A DNA stretch of 39,852 nt from assembly GCA_947625895.1 (NCBI GenBank), contig CANQPZ010000011.1, positions 1 to 39,852 of the forward strand, given 5' to 3'. This stretch comes from an uncultured Clostridia bacterium. GTDB taxonomy: Bacteria; Bacillota; Clostridia; TANB77; CAG-508. Below are positions 7,801 through 14,723 of this stretch, in pieces. Under the pieces are notes generated by a model, which did no database searches, was not told where the DNA came from, and saw only the letters and a program-made list of their open reading frames with translations. The number at the start of each line of letters is the position of its first letter. Positions within the stretch are counted from its first letter, which is position 1. The position numbers were made by a program, and so were the translations under genes.

Positions 7801-9030
7801 TTATTCTGTCATTTCTTTATTATAATATTTATTTCTACAATATTTTTTAGCAAGTCCGCCTTCACTAGTTTCTCTATAGTGGCTCTGCAAATCTTTTCCA
7901 GTTTCATACATAGTTTCTACTACAACATCAAAAGATATACTTCTATTTTTAGGTGATAACATTGCTATTTTAGATGCGTCAACTGCTCTTATTGCAGCAA
8001 CAGCATTTCTTTCAATACATGGAATTTGAACATATCCATAGATTGGATCACATGTTAAACCTAAATGATGTTCCATAGCTATTTCTGCTGCATTTCCAAT
8101 TCTATCTATATCTAGTTTTAAAATGTATGCAGAAGCGGCAGCTGCCATTGAACAAGCTGTACCAATCTCTGCTTGACAACCACATTCAGCACCACTTATG
8201 GAAGCATTCGTTTTTACAATATTCCCAATTAATCCTGCAACAGCAAGAGCATTTATAATTGTTTCTTCTGATACTTTTTTATCGTGATTGTAATAATATA
8301 AAACTGATGGTAAAACACCTGAAGATCCACAAGTTGGAGCTGTTACAATTTGTCCACCAGAAGCATTTTCTTCGTTTACAGCAACTGCATATGAGCTTAG
8401 TAATCTTGTTTGTTTTAAAGAATCATCTTCATTTTCAACTACTGTATTAAACATATTCTGTGCACATCTTGATAATCTTAATCTTCCTGGTAATTTTCCT
8501 GTTGTGTTTAATCCTTTTTCAACAGATTGTTGCATTGCAATCCAAACTTTTTTTAAATAGTCTTTTAGTTTTAAACCTTCTACTTGAAATACATATTCGT
8601 GTAATTGTAAATTATTATTTTTGCAATATAACTTTATGTCCTCAAACTTTTTCAAGCTATAAATTCTAGGGATGTCAGAATATTCTTTTCCATCAATTTT
8701 TATTGTTCCTCCACCAATAGAGTAAACTGTCCAATCATCTAATTGGGTATCATTGTTATATCCTATAATTTGCATTGTATTTGGGTGTATAGGACAGTTT
8801 TTTTCAGTGTCAAATATTATTTCTGTTTCTATATTACCCACGGCTTGCTTTATTATATAATCTGTTAAATGTCCTTTTCCAGTAAGTGCTAATGAACCAT
8901 ATAGAATGACTTTTAATTTTGTTGTATGGGGATACTGTGTTAAAAAAGTTTCAATAGCTCTTTTTGGTCCCATTGTATGAGAACTTGAAGGACCATTTCC
9001 AATTTTATAAAGTTCATATAATGATTGCAT
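7801..9030 (-). CDS. sdaA: L-serine dehydratase, iron-sulfur type, single chain
   Basis: 409 residues. It deaminates L-serine to pyruvate and ammonia in the cytoplasm using an oxygen-labile [4Fe-4S] cluster. The N-terminal part carries the beta-domain signature IGNGPSSSHTMGPKRA (residues about 10-25). The C-terminal catalytic part has APTCGSSGVLP, GAECGCQAEIGTACSMAAAA and HLGLTCDPIYGYVQIPC, which contain the cluster cysteines. Both halves lie on one chain, as in E. coli SdaA, rather than split into SdaAA and SdaAB as in many Bacillota. The ribosome binding site is weak (TAGG). The pyruvate produced could feed the ferredoxin oxidoreductase encoded further right. Confidence 0.95.
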   Translation of the reverse strand: MQSLYELYKIGNGPSSSHTMGPKRAIETFLTQYPHTTKLKVILYGSLALTGKGHLTDYIIKQAVGNIETEIIFDTEKNCPIHPNTMQIIGYNNDTQLDDWTVYSIGGGTIKIDGKEYSDIPRIYSLKKFEDIKLYCKNNNLQLHEYVFQVEGLKLKDYLKKVWIAMQQSVEKGLNTTGKLPGRLRLSRCAQNMFNTVVENEDDSLKQTRLLSSYAVAVNEENASGGQIVTAPTCGSSGVLPSVLYYYNHDKKVSEETIINALAVAGLIGNIVKTNASISGAECGCQAEIGTACSMAAAASAYILKLDIDRIGNAAEIAMEHHLGLTCDPIYGYVQIPCIERNAVAAIRAVDASKIAMLSPKNRSISFDVVVETMYETGKDLQSHYRETSEGGLAKKYCRNKYYNKEMTE

Positions 9031-9141
9031 TGTTAAAACCTACTTTCTTCTTATTATTCAAACGTAAATTATCATAATAAGAACTAAATATCAATACATA
9101 AAATGCACAAAAATGGAGTTATATAAAAGTTCCTTCTTTTG

Positions 9142-9147
9142 TATAAT
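9142..9147 (+). promoter_or_regulatory. -10 element before the ribbon-helix-helix gene
   Basis: A perfect TATAAT lies 20 bases upstream of the GTG start. The hexamer at 17-base spacing (TTATAT) is weak, which would fit a repressor-controlled promoter. Confidence 0.4.
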
Positions 9148-9167
9148 TTCACGGGGAGGTGAAATAA

Positions 9168-9332
9168 GTGAGAAGGAGGAAAAATTATATTCAGTTTACT
9201 TGTAGAATAGAAGAAAATTTATTAGAAGAGATAAAGAGAATAGTTTTAGATAATGAATTATATTCAATTAATAGTTTTATTAATGAGTGTTTAGAATTTG
9301 CTATTAAGGAAAATATAAAAAGTGTAAAATAA
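9168..9332 (+). CDS. Small ribbon-helix-helix (CopG/Arc-like) DNA-binding protein
   Basis: Too short for the ORF track: 54 residues from GTG at 9168, preceded by GGGGAGGTG at good spacing. The protein reads MRRRKNYIQFTCRIEENLLE and continues EEIKRIVLDNELYSINSFIN. It has a basic N-terminus, one short strand (IQFTCRI) and two helices, the layout of ribbon-helix-helix repressors. Such dimers insert the strand into the DNA major groove, and many are antitoxins or self-repressing regulators. No toxin gene adjoins it. A TATAAT at 9142-9147 lies close upstream with a weak -35. The DNA target is unknown. Confidence 0.75.
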   Translation: MRRRKNYIQFTCRIEENLLEEIKRIVLDNELYSINSFINECLEFAIKENIKSVK

Positions 9333-9399
9333 TGTGTTCTTTTTTATATTAATATAAGTAAATTAATATTTGATTTTATATGCCAACTTGTTTACATAA

Positions 9400-9428
9400 T
9401 TTACTTTTCAAGAATAAAATGGTATAAT
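9400..9428 (+). promoter_or_regulatory. Promoter of the 9535 gene
   Basis: TTTACT, 17 bases, TATAAT. A leader of about 100 bases follows before the start codon. Confidence 0.6.
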
Positions 9429-9534
9429 CAAATTACTACAGATTGTAGATATTTTACTAGGATCTGTCTTTAGTAAAGTGTCTTAATTTGGAATAGTTCA
9501 TCAAAAACATTTTTATTTATGCAGGAGGAGAATT

Positions 9535-10203
9535 ATGGTGAACAATCGGAAGCAATACAACAGCATGAACCAAGGTCAGTTAATCTGGAGGGAAAAGGAA
9601 GAAGAGGATAGAAAGGACGAAAGGGGCAGAATGGATAAGTTGGCAAGAAGAGAAAAAATGGAGCGTACTTTCCACCGAATCAAGATCATCAGTGTTTTAA
9701 GTTTTTTCATTGTGCTTTTCCTTGTTGATGCCTATTGCGTAGTATCGTGCCTTTCCTATTTAAACAGGGCACATGTAGTAACAGAAGTTGGACATGAAAT
9801 TGACATTAGTGAGTACAAACCAAAAGTAGAGAGGTATGACACATCGTGGTTGTTTAATAGAGAAGAGGATGATATTGACTGGAATAGGATAGGGGATTAC
9901 AAAGTAAGGTTTATTCCAAAATTATTTGGGATTAGTCACACATTGACTATTAGTGTGGTTGACACAACGCCTCCTGAGATTATATTAGGCGAAATTGGCG
10001 AAGATGAGTGTTTTTCTAGTATTGATGAAGCTATTTCTCGGGATTTTGTAGTGATCGATAATTATGATGGCAACATTACACAAAATACCAAAGTGGACTA
10101 TTTCAAGAAAGACGGAAGAAACTATTCTATATTCTATACGGTTAAAGATTCATCAGGAAATGAAACAGTTATGAAACAGGACGTAAAGATCGGAAATGCC
10201 TAG
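9535..10203 (+). CDS. Membrane-anchored protein with a bacterial Ig-like (DUF5011-type) domain
   Basis: 222 residues. A strongly charged cytoplasmic N-terminus (REKEEEDRKDERGRMDKLARREK) precedes one membrane helix (IISVLSFFIVLFLVDAYCVVSCL, about residues 50-72), leaving about 150 residues outside. The extracytoplasmic part contains VVDTTPPEIIL and YSIFYTVKDSSGNETVMKQDV, the typical start and end of HYR/DUF5011 Ig-like modules found in Bacillota surface proteins. GGAGGAG precedes the ATG. The base composition is higher in GC than in its neighbours, suggesting transfer. The Ig-like domain is probably adhesive or structural, but no enzymatic function can be claimed. Confidence 0.7.
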   Translation: MVNNRKQYNSMNQGQLIWREKEEEDRKDERGRMDKLARREKMERTFHRIKIISVLSFFIVLFLVDAYCVVSCLSYLNRAHVVTEVGHEIDISEYKPKVERYDTSWLFNREEDDIDWNRIGDYKVRFIPKLFGISHTLTISVVDTTPPEIILGEIGEDECFSSIDEAISRDFVVIDNYDGNITQNTKVDYFKKDGRNYSIFYTVKDSSGNETVMKQDVKIGNA

Positions 10204-10243
10204 ACTTATATTCTGGCATGTATTAATTCCAAGTTAGGACTAA

Positions 10244-10281
10244 CAGAAAGCGCGTTTGAGTATTATCAAATGCGCTTTCTG
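10244..10281 (+). terminator. Hairpin after the Ig-like gene
   Basis: CAGAAAGCGCGTTTGA and TCAAATGCGCTTTCTG form a 16-bp stem with one G-T pair. The T-run is poor (AATTTATTA), so termination may be weak. Confidence 0.6.
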
Positions 10282-10311
10282 AATTTATTAAATATCATAA
10301 AGTTTATGTTA

Positions 10312-10340
10312 TTGTAAAAGTTTAAAAAATAAATTAAAAT
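10312..10340 (+). promoter_or_regulatory. Candidate promoter of the ASCH gene
   Basis: TTGTAA, 17 bases, TAAAAT, ending 39 bases before the start codon. Confidence 0.45.
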
Positions 10341-10379
10341 ATATTAAATTTAAATCTTTTATGAGAGGTGAAAATTTAG

Positions 10380-10718
10380 ATGATACATCAAATGAAATTG
10401 AAAGCTAAATATTATGATTACATTAAAAATGGAACTAAAAGAATAGAATTAAGATTATATGATGAAAAAAGAAGTAAAATACAAATAGGTGATGAGATAG
10501 AATTCTTCAAAGAACCAGAATTAACTGAAAGCATAAAATTAAAAGTAAGAGGATTGTTAAAATATCAAACATTTATAGATTTGGTAGAAGATATTGATAT
10601 ATCCTTATTAGCAGATAAATCTATAACTAAAGAAGAATTATTAGATATCCTAGAAACATTTTATCCAATTGAGCAACAAAAACAGTATGGAGTTATCGGA
10701 ATACGTTTAGAGAAATAA
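10380..10718 (+). CDS. ASCH domain protein
   Basis: 112 residues. The beginning (MKLKAKYYDYIKNGTKRIELRLYDEKRSKIQIGDEIEF) is typical of ASCH domains, a PUA-like beta-barrel fold. The conserved K-x-G-x-K-x-x-E-x-R stretch lines the proposed nucleic-acid or ligand pocket. The end (YPIEQQKQYGVIGIRLEK) matches the closing strand of the family. Characterised relatives include E. coli YqfB, an N4-acetylcytidine amidohydrolase, but the family is broad and RNA-related roles are also proposed. AGGTG precedes the ATG. Single gene. Confidence 0.8.
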   Translation: MIHQMKLKAKYYDYIKNGTKRIELRLYDEKRSKIQIGDEIEFFKEPELTESIKLKVRGLLKYQTFIDLVEDIDISLLADKSITKEELLDILETFYPIEQQKQYGVIGIRLEK

Positions 10719-10781
10719 GAGAGTGCGCTATTAGAGTGAGTTTACTGGATTTTTTAAAGTCTTTATATTAGAAATATAATA

Positions 10782-10810
10782 TTGATTTTAAATTTTCTTG
10801 TATATATAAT
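10782..10810 (+). promoter_or_regulatory. Promoter of the 10872 gene
   Basis: TTGATT, 17 bases, TATAAT. Confidence 0.65.
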
Positions 10811-10871
10811 TGATATGAAATATATAGACTAATACGTAAATGGCTAAAAAGAATTAAAATTGGAGGTTATT

Positions 10872-11558
10872 ATGGAGGATGAGAAGGCTAAAATAAGAAC
10901 AAATCATTCTAAAAAATTATGTATTGCGTTTCTAGTATTAGGACTTATTGCAATTGCTCTATGTTGGATTCCAGTAGTAGGAATTGTTGCATCAATATTG
11001 GCATTAGTTATCTCAATAGTTTTAAATATAAAAAGAATTAAAAATAAAGGAAAAAGAAATAAATTTATTATAGTAGGAATTGTATGTTGTATACTTGGAA
11101 TTGTTATTAGCTTAGTTAGTACATCATTATTCTTTCATTATTTTAAATCTAATTCAGCAGGAACAGTAGCTAGTTTGATGAGTGATGCGGATAAAGAAGA
11201 TTATAATTCAATGATAAATAAATATATTGGAGATTCAAAAAGTGGTTCTGAAGTACATGAAATGATTCAAGAAATTGTTACTCAAAATAATCAATATATA
11301 GATCAATCTGGAAAATTTATTTGCATAGATGCTAGCAACATAACAGATGCAAATGAAGGTTGGAATAATATAGGTATGAATGCAGATGCTTTTCAAGGTG
11401 GAGAAAATAACTATGTAAATGTTAGTGACTCATCAAGAATGATGAAAGAAGTTTCTAGTAAAATTTCTTCAAGAAAGGATTATATAGTTACTGTTAGTAC
11501 AGATCCGGAAGGATGTACAGACGATATTATTCATATAGTTAAAATTGTGGAAAAATAG
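10872..11558 (+). CDS. DUF4190-like membrane protein with an extracytoplasmic domain
   Basis: 228 residues. The start at 10872 is preferred to the TTG at 10860 because GGAGG lies 5 bases before it. Two hydrophobic helices (LCIAFLVLGLIAIALCWIPVVGIVASILALVISIVL) followed by a third (FIIVGIVCCILGIVISLVSTSLFF) resemble the DUF4190 membrane module. The remaining 130 residues (SAGTVASLMSDADKEDYNSM and onward) are hydrophilic and presumably outside. The role is unknown. It has its own promoter and a strong terminator. Confidence 0.65.
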   Translation: MEDEKAKIRTNHSKKLCIAFLVLGLIAIALCWIPVVGIVASILALVISIVLNIKRIKNKGKRNKFIIVGIVCCILGIVISLVSTSLFFHYFKSNSAGTVASLMSDADKEDYNSMINKYIGDSKSGSEVHEMIQEIVTQNNQYIDQSGKFICIDASNITDANEGWNNIGMNADAFQGGENNYVNVSDSSRMMKEVSSKISSRKDYIVTVSTDPEGCTDDIIHIVKIVEK

Positions 11559-11564
11559 ATAAAA

Positions 11565-11595
11565 AAAAGATACCTTGAAAGGTATCTTTTCTATT
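11565..11595 (+). terminator. Terminator after the 10872 gene
   Basis: AAAAGATACCT and AGGTATCTTTT form a perfect 11-bp stem with a 4-base loop, just after the stop codon. Confidence 0.8.
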
Positions 11596-11624
11596 TGCGG
11601 ATTACATATTTTTTGCTTTTGTTC

Positions 11625-11774
11625 TTAACCTTTATTTTGCTTTTTATCTTTTGTTATTTCTTCAAGTTTTTTAGCTTTTTCTTTTTGCTTATCTAGTGGC
11701 AACCATGCAAATTCAGAACAAACTTGTTCACCATACATGGTTGTATTTGATTTTTCATCTTCATCCTTATACAT
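11625..11774 (-). CDS. Small acidic/lysine-rich protein, 49 aa
   Basis: Below the ORF-track cutoff. Starting at an ATG preceded by AAGGGG, the minus strand encodes MYKDEDEKSNTTMYGEQVCS and continues EFAWLPLDKQKEKAKKLEEI. The codon choice is like that of real genes nearby, and the C-terminus is a charged helix. There is one cysteine and no membrane segment. No family is recognised. Its position between two terminators suggests an independent small gene. Confidence 0.55.
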   Translation of the reverse strand: MYKDEDEKSNTTMYGEQVCSEFAWLPLDKQKEKAKKLEEITKDKKQNKG

Positions 11775-11838
11775 AGAAAATCCCCTTCTTAAATACTAAT
11801 CTATATTTATATTATTGGGTAAGAATCAAAAATTATAC

Positions 11839-11874
11839 AAAAAATAAGATATGTTTAAACATATCTTATTTTTT
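11839..11874. terminator. Palindromic bidirectional terminator
   Basis: A nearly perfect 36-base palindrome centred on TTTAAA (arms AAAATAAGATATG / CATATCTTATTTT), with A- and T-runs at its ends. It lies directly after the stop codon of the minus-strand glycosyltransferase gene. Confidence 0.8.
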
Positions 11875-11878
11875 TATT

Positions 11879-13345
11879 TTATGAATTCAGTTCTTTATTT
11901 TTAATATGTTTTTTTACATATTCATATATTTCTTTTAAACCTGGGACAGCCAATATGCATAATAACATTTGGATTGAATACATATATCTATTTTGTGCTT
12001 CAACTAGAATTAATAAAAGTGCAGAACCATGAATTATAATATAAAGCAATATTTGTTTTAGGTTCTTTTTTTTGTTAGTGTCTATTAATCCAAGTGCTAC
12101 TAAAAATGATAAAATAATATAATAATAATTATTTAAATCAATTATATATTTTCTAATTATGTTTGAAACTTTGTAATGTTCATTTATATCAAATGAATAA
12201 GCTGTTATTGATAATCTTGCACTATCTGTATTAAATAAAGTTTTTGCTTTATTCTCAAAAAAATCTTTTTTATAAATATCACTAGTTCCATCTTTAATAG
12301 TTGTAATTAATTCTGACATTATTTCTTTATTTGCTTTATTATAATCATAATCATATTTTTTTATTGCATCAAAATACATACCATAAATTTCATCCGAATA
12401 ATGACCATTACCACGAAGTCCTACATTAAGGTAACATGGTATGGTATTCCTATCAACCTTATCTTTAATTATTTGATCTATTCCTGTGAAGATTATATTT
12501 TGAGTTGATATGAAAGAGATAATTATTATTACTATGCTTATAAATTTAGATAATATTTCTTTTTTTATATTCAAACCATCTTTCTTAAAATTATTTAAAA
12601 AATAATATATTGCAAATGCGATTATTAATACAGGTGCAAAATTCTTGAAAAATGAACTTAATGCAAGAATTAGTCCAATTAATAACAAAGAAAGTAAAGA
12701 TATGATTTTATTTTTCTTATTATTTTTTTCCAATATTAAAAAGATATAAATTGCTAGTAATATTAATAATATTCCTAAATGTTCTTGAGTAAATATTAAT
12801 GTATATAAAATATTTGCAGGCCAGAAAATATAAATTAATGCAGCAATAAATCCATATTTAGGATTGTCAAATATTAAATTAGTTACTTTATATACTAAGA
12901 CTGAAACGATAGTTAAAATAATTGCATTTGTTATTAAGGCAACTATTTGTGCATTACCCAAAACTTTATATATAAGATTAAGCAAGAAAGGCCATAATAT
13001 CCAATGGTTATATACTCTGTGGTAGTCAAACATGAAATTTAAAGATTGTGATGTTCTTAAAGCAGTACGAAAATCTGACACTTGTGATATATAAGAGTTA
13101 AATAAAAATACTGTGCCTAACCTAGTTATTAAAGCTAATAATAGTATTATAGGTAAGTAATATTTTTTATTAATCTTTATATTAATCTTTTGATTAATAT
13201 ATTTTATTTTTACTAAAAATAAAATGGCGATAACTGCGCAAAATATTATTATTGGTTTTAAGTCTGTTATTCCATAAGATATAGGGTAGATTAAAACTAA
13301 TATTGAAAAAATTAAAACTAGAAAATTTAAAATTTTATTTTTCAT
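11879..13345 (-). CDS. GT-C family (PMT/ArnT-like) membrane glycosyltransferase
   Basis: 488 residues with about 11-12 hydrophobic segments. After the second to third helix the external loop reads YISQVSDFRTALRTSQ, which carries the acidic residue typical of the first loop of GT-C enzymes of the ArnT/PMT (GT39/GT83) type. These transfer sugars from polyprenyl-phosphate donors. FKNFAPVLI and a large extracytoplasmic loop (GLRGNGHYSDEIYGMYFDAI) follow. The C-terminal helices carry the AQNRYMYSIQMLL motif, like the (A/H)xRY motif common in these proteins. The acceptor may be a teichoic acid, lipid or surface protein, but cannot be determined. GAGG precedes the ATG. Single gene. Confidence 0.75.
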   Translation of the reverse strand: MKNKILNFLVLIFSILVLIYPISYGITDLKPIIIFCAVIAILFLVKIKYINQKINIKINKKYYLPIILLLALITRLGTVFLFNSYISQVSDFRTALRTSQSLNFMFDYHRVYNHWILWPFLLNLIYKVLGNAQIVALITNAIILTIVSVLVYKVTNLIFDNPKYGFIAALIYIFWPANILYTLIFTQEHLGILLILLAIYIFLILEKNNKKNKIISLLSLLLIGLILALSSFFKNFAPVLIIAFAIYYFLNNFKKDGLNIKKEILSKFISIVIIIISFISTQNIIFTGIDQIIKDKVDRNTIPCYLNVGLRGNGHYSDEIYGMYFDAIKKYDYDYNKANKEIMSELITTIKDGTSDIYKKDFFENKAKTLFNTDSARLSITAYSFDINEHYKVSNIIRKYIIDLNNYYYIILSFLVALGLIDTNKKKNLKQILLYIIIHGSALLLILVEAQNRYMYSIQMLLCILAVPGLKEIYEYVKKHIKNKELNS

Positions 13346-13488
13346 TTTTAACTCCTCATTGATTTTTTGTTCAATATTTAAATGTATTTTCCATATTATT
13401 TTGTTCTATAATTTTTTCATTAATATCTTAACATAAAAATTAATGCTTGCATATAAATATTATTATTTTCTATCTACTATAAAATATA

Positions 13489-13535
13489 AAAAGAAAATAC
13501 CAGTATTTTAAGTATAACTAAAATACTGGTATTTT
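13489..13535 (-). terminator. Terminator of tRNA-Arg(TCT)
   Basis: A perfect 17-bp inverted repeat (AAAATACCAGTATTTTA and its complement) with an 8-base loop, immediately downstream of the CCA end of the minus-strand tRNA. Confidence 0.8.
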
Positions 13536-13611
13536 GGTGAACCAGGAGGGGTTCGAACCCCCGACCCCGCGCTTAGAAGGCGCGTGCTCTATCCAACTGA
13601 GCTACTGATCC
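13535..13611 (-). tRNA. tRNA-Arg (anticodon TCT)
   Basis: On the minus strand a full cloverleaf can be drawn. The acceptor is GGATCAG / CTGGTTC and the D arm is GCTC...GAGC. The anticodon stem is CGCGC / GCGCG with loop CTTCTAA (anticodon TCT, reading AGA/AGG). The T arm is GGGGG-TTCGAAC-CCCTC. CCA is encoded. AGA is the dominant arginine codon in this AT-rich genome. Confidence 0.95.
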
Positions 13612-13623
13612 AGAACGCTTTAT

Positions 13624-13652
13624 AGTATATATTGTTTTGCCTCATTTGTCAA
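13624..13652 (-). promoter_or_regulatory. Promoter of tRNA-Arg(TCT)
   Basis: On the minus strand: TTGACA, 17 bases, TATACT. The -10 lies 12 bases upstream of the mature tRNA 5' end. Confidence 0.75.
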
Positions 13653-13682
13653 TACTTTTACAATATTTATTTTGCAAATTTA

Positions 13683-13711
13683 TTTACAAAATACTTGCTT
13701 TTTGGTATATT
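13683..13711 (+). promoter_or_regulatory. Promoter of the HAD phosphatase gene
   Basis: TTTACA, 17 bases, TATATT with an extended -10 TG. Confidence 0.65.
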
Positions 13712-13736
13712 ATCATCGTTGAAATAGGAGGCTATT

Positions 13737-14369
13737 ATGTTAAATTTTGATAGCATTATTTTTGATTTAGATGGAACTTTGTGGGATACTTTACAAAGTT
13801 CGGTTGATATTTTAGCAGAATTCAAAAAGAAACATTCTGATATAACAAAAGATTTAACACCTGAAATTGTTAGATCTTGAATGGGATTATCTTTTAAAGA
13901 TATTGTAGATAAATATTATGGATATCTAGATAGGAAAACAGCTGAAAAATATGTTAGAGAAGTTTTTGATGAGGATGTAAAAAAATTAACAAAAGATGGT
14001 GCTGTTTTATATAAAGGTGTTGAAAAAACAATAAAAGACTTATCATCATATTGCAAATTATACATTGTAAGTAACTGTCAAGAAGGATATATTGAAGCAT
14101 TTTTATCTACTAGTAAATTAGGAAAATATTTTGATGATTTTGAATCTAATGGAAGAACTAAATTAGAAAAAGGGGATAACATTAAGTTACTAATAGAAAG
14201 AAATAATTGCAAAAGGCCTGTTTATGTCGGTGATACTATAAAGGATAAAGAAGCGGCTGAAGAAGCAAAGATTCCTTTTGTTTTTGCTTCCTATGGTTTT
14301 GGTAATGTTGAGAAATATGATTATAAAATAGATTCTTTTAGTGATCTTTCAAAGATTGTTATTAATTAA
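13737..14369 (+). pseudogene. HAD-superfamily phosphatase interrupted by an in-frame TGA
   Basis: The frame starts at ATG 13737 behind a perfect AGGAGG and encodes MLNFDSIIFDLDGTLWDT, which is HAD motif I with Asp10 and Asp12. At codon 48 (13878-13880) it meets TGA. The same frame then continues without further damage to 14369. It includes LYIVSNCQ (motif II), LEKGDNIKLLIE (motif III lysine region) and VYVGDTIKDKEAAEEA (motif IV). The total of about 210 codons is normal for phosphoglycolate-phosphatase-like HAD enzymes. One nonsense codon in otherwise clean sequence suggests a very recent mutation, a sequence error, or TGA recoding. Without readthrough, the 13881 ORF would lack the catalytic aspartates and be inactive. 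Confidence 0.85.
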
Positions 14370-14384
14370 TATCTTATTTATCTA

Positions 14385-14413
14385 TTGATATTTTAAGCAA
14401 AATACTCTATAAT
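14385..14413 (+). promoter_or_regulatory. Promoter of tRNA-Arg(ACG), possibly also of metK
   Basis: TTGATA, 17 bases, TATAAT, one of the best promoters in the window. It lies 33 bases before the tRNA 5' end. Confidence 0.75.
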
Positions 14414-14446
14414 GTACGAAGTGATATTTTTTATCTAAAAATATAT

Positions 14447-14523
14447 GCACCAGTAGCTTAGCTGGATAGAGCACTCGGCTACGAACCGAGAGGTCGGGGA
14501 TTCGAATTCCTCCTGGTGCACCA
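14447..14523 (+). tRNA. tRNA-Arg (anticodon ACG)
   Basis: The acceptor is GCACCAG / CTGGTGC and the D arm is GCTT...GAGC. The anticodon stem is CTCGG / CCGAG with loop CTACGAA (anticodon ACG, presumably deaminated to ICG to read CGN). The T arm is GGGGA-TTCGAAT-TCCTC, and CCA is encoded. There is no terminator between it and the SAM riboswitch 27 bases downstream. Confidence 0.95.
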
Positions 14524-14546
14524 GATATATTAAAAATATTAAATAC

Positions 14547-14701
14547 AATTTTATCAAGAGTGGACGAGAGAATCGGCTTTATGACTCCACAGCAACCTAT
14601 TGAATTAGGTGCTAATACCGACAAAGTTACAATAATTGTGCTTTGAATGATAATTTATTTACAAATTATTAGGCTCTGTACAATTTGTACAGAGCTTTTT
14701 T
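14547..14701 (+). promoter_or_regulatory. SAM-I (S-box) riboswitch with terminator, controlling metK
   Basis: The conserved S-box core is visible: TTATCAAGAG at 14551, CAGCAACC at 14590, and GGTGCTAATACCGAC at 14609. A P1-like closing pair (TTATCA with TGATAA at 14648) ends the aptamer. An expression platform follows: GCTCTGTAC / GTACAGAGC (14673-14695) with a T-run is the terminator. By family rules SAM binding favours the terminator, so metK is shut off when SAM is abundant. I see no separate promoter between the upstream tRNA and the aptamer. Confidence 0.93.
14673..14701 (+). terminator. SAM-responsive terminator in the metK leader
   Basis: A 9-bp GC-rich stem (GCTCTGTAC / GTACAGAGC) with an AATTT loop and a T-run, 23 bases before the metK start codon. 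Confidence 0.88.
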
Positions 14702-14723
14702 GAATAAGAAAGGATGAATAATA

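Noticed and set aside
13878-13925. Selenocysteine insertion hairpin after the in-frame TGA
   Set aside because: Only a weak ATCTTT/AAAGAT pairing is present and no GU-rich apical loop typical of a bacterial SECIS element.
14382-14624. Minus-strand ORF of 80 aa containing GGIRIPDLSVRSRVLYPAKL
   Set aside because: This is the antisense translation of tRNA-Arg(ACG) and the SAM riboswitch, a well-known type of spurious ORF.
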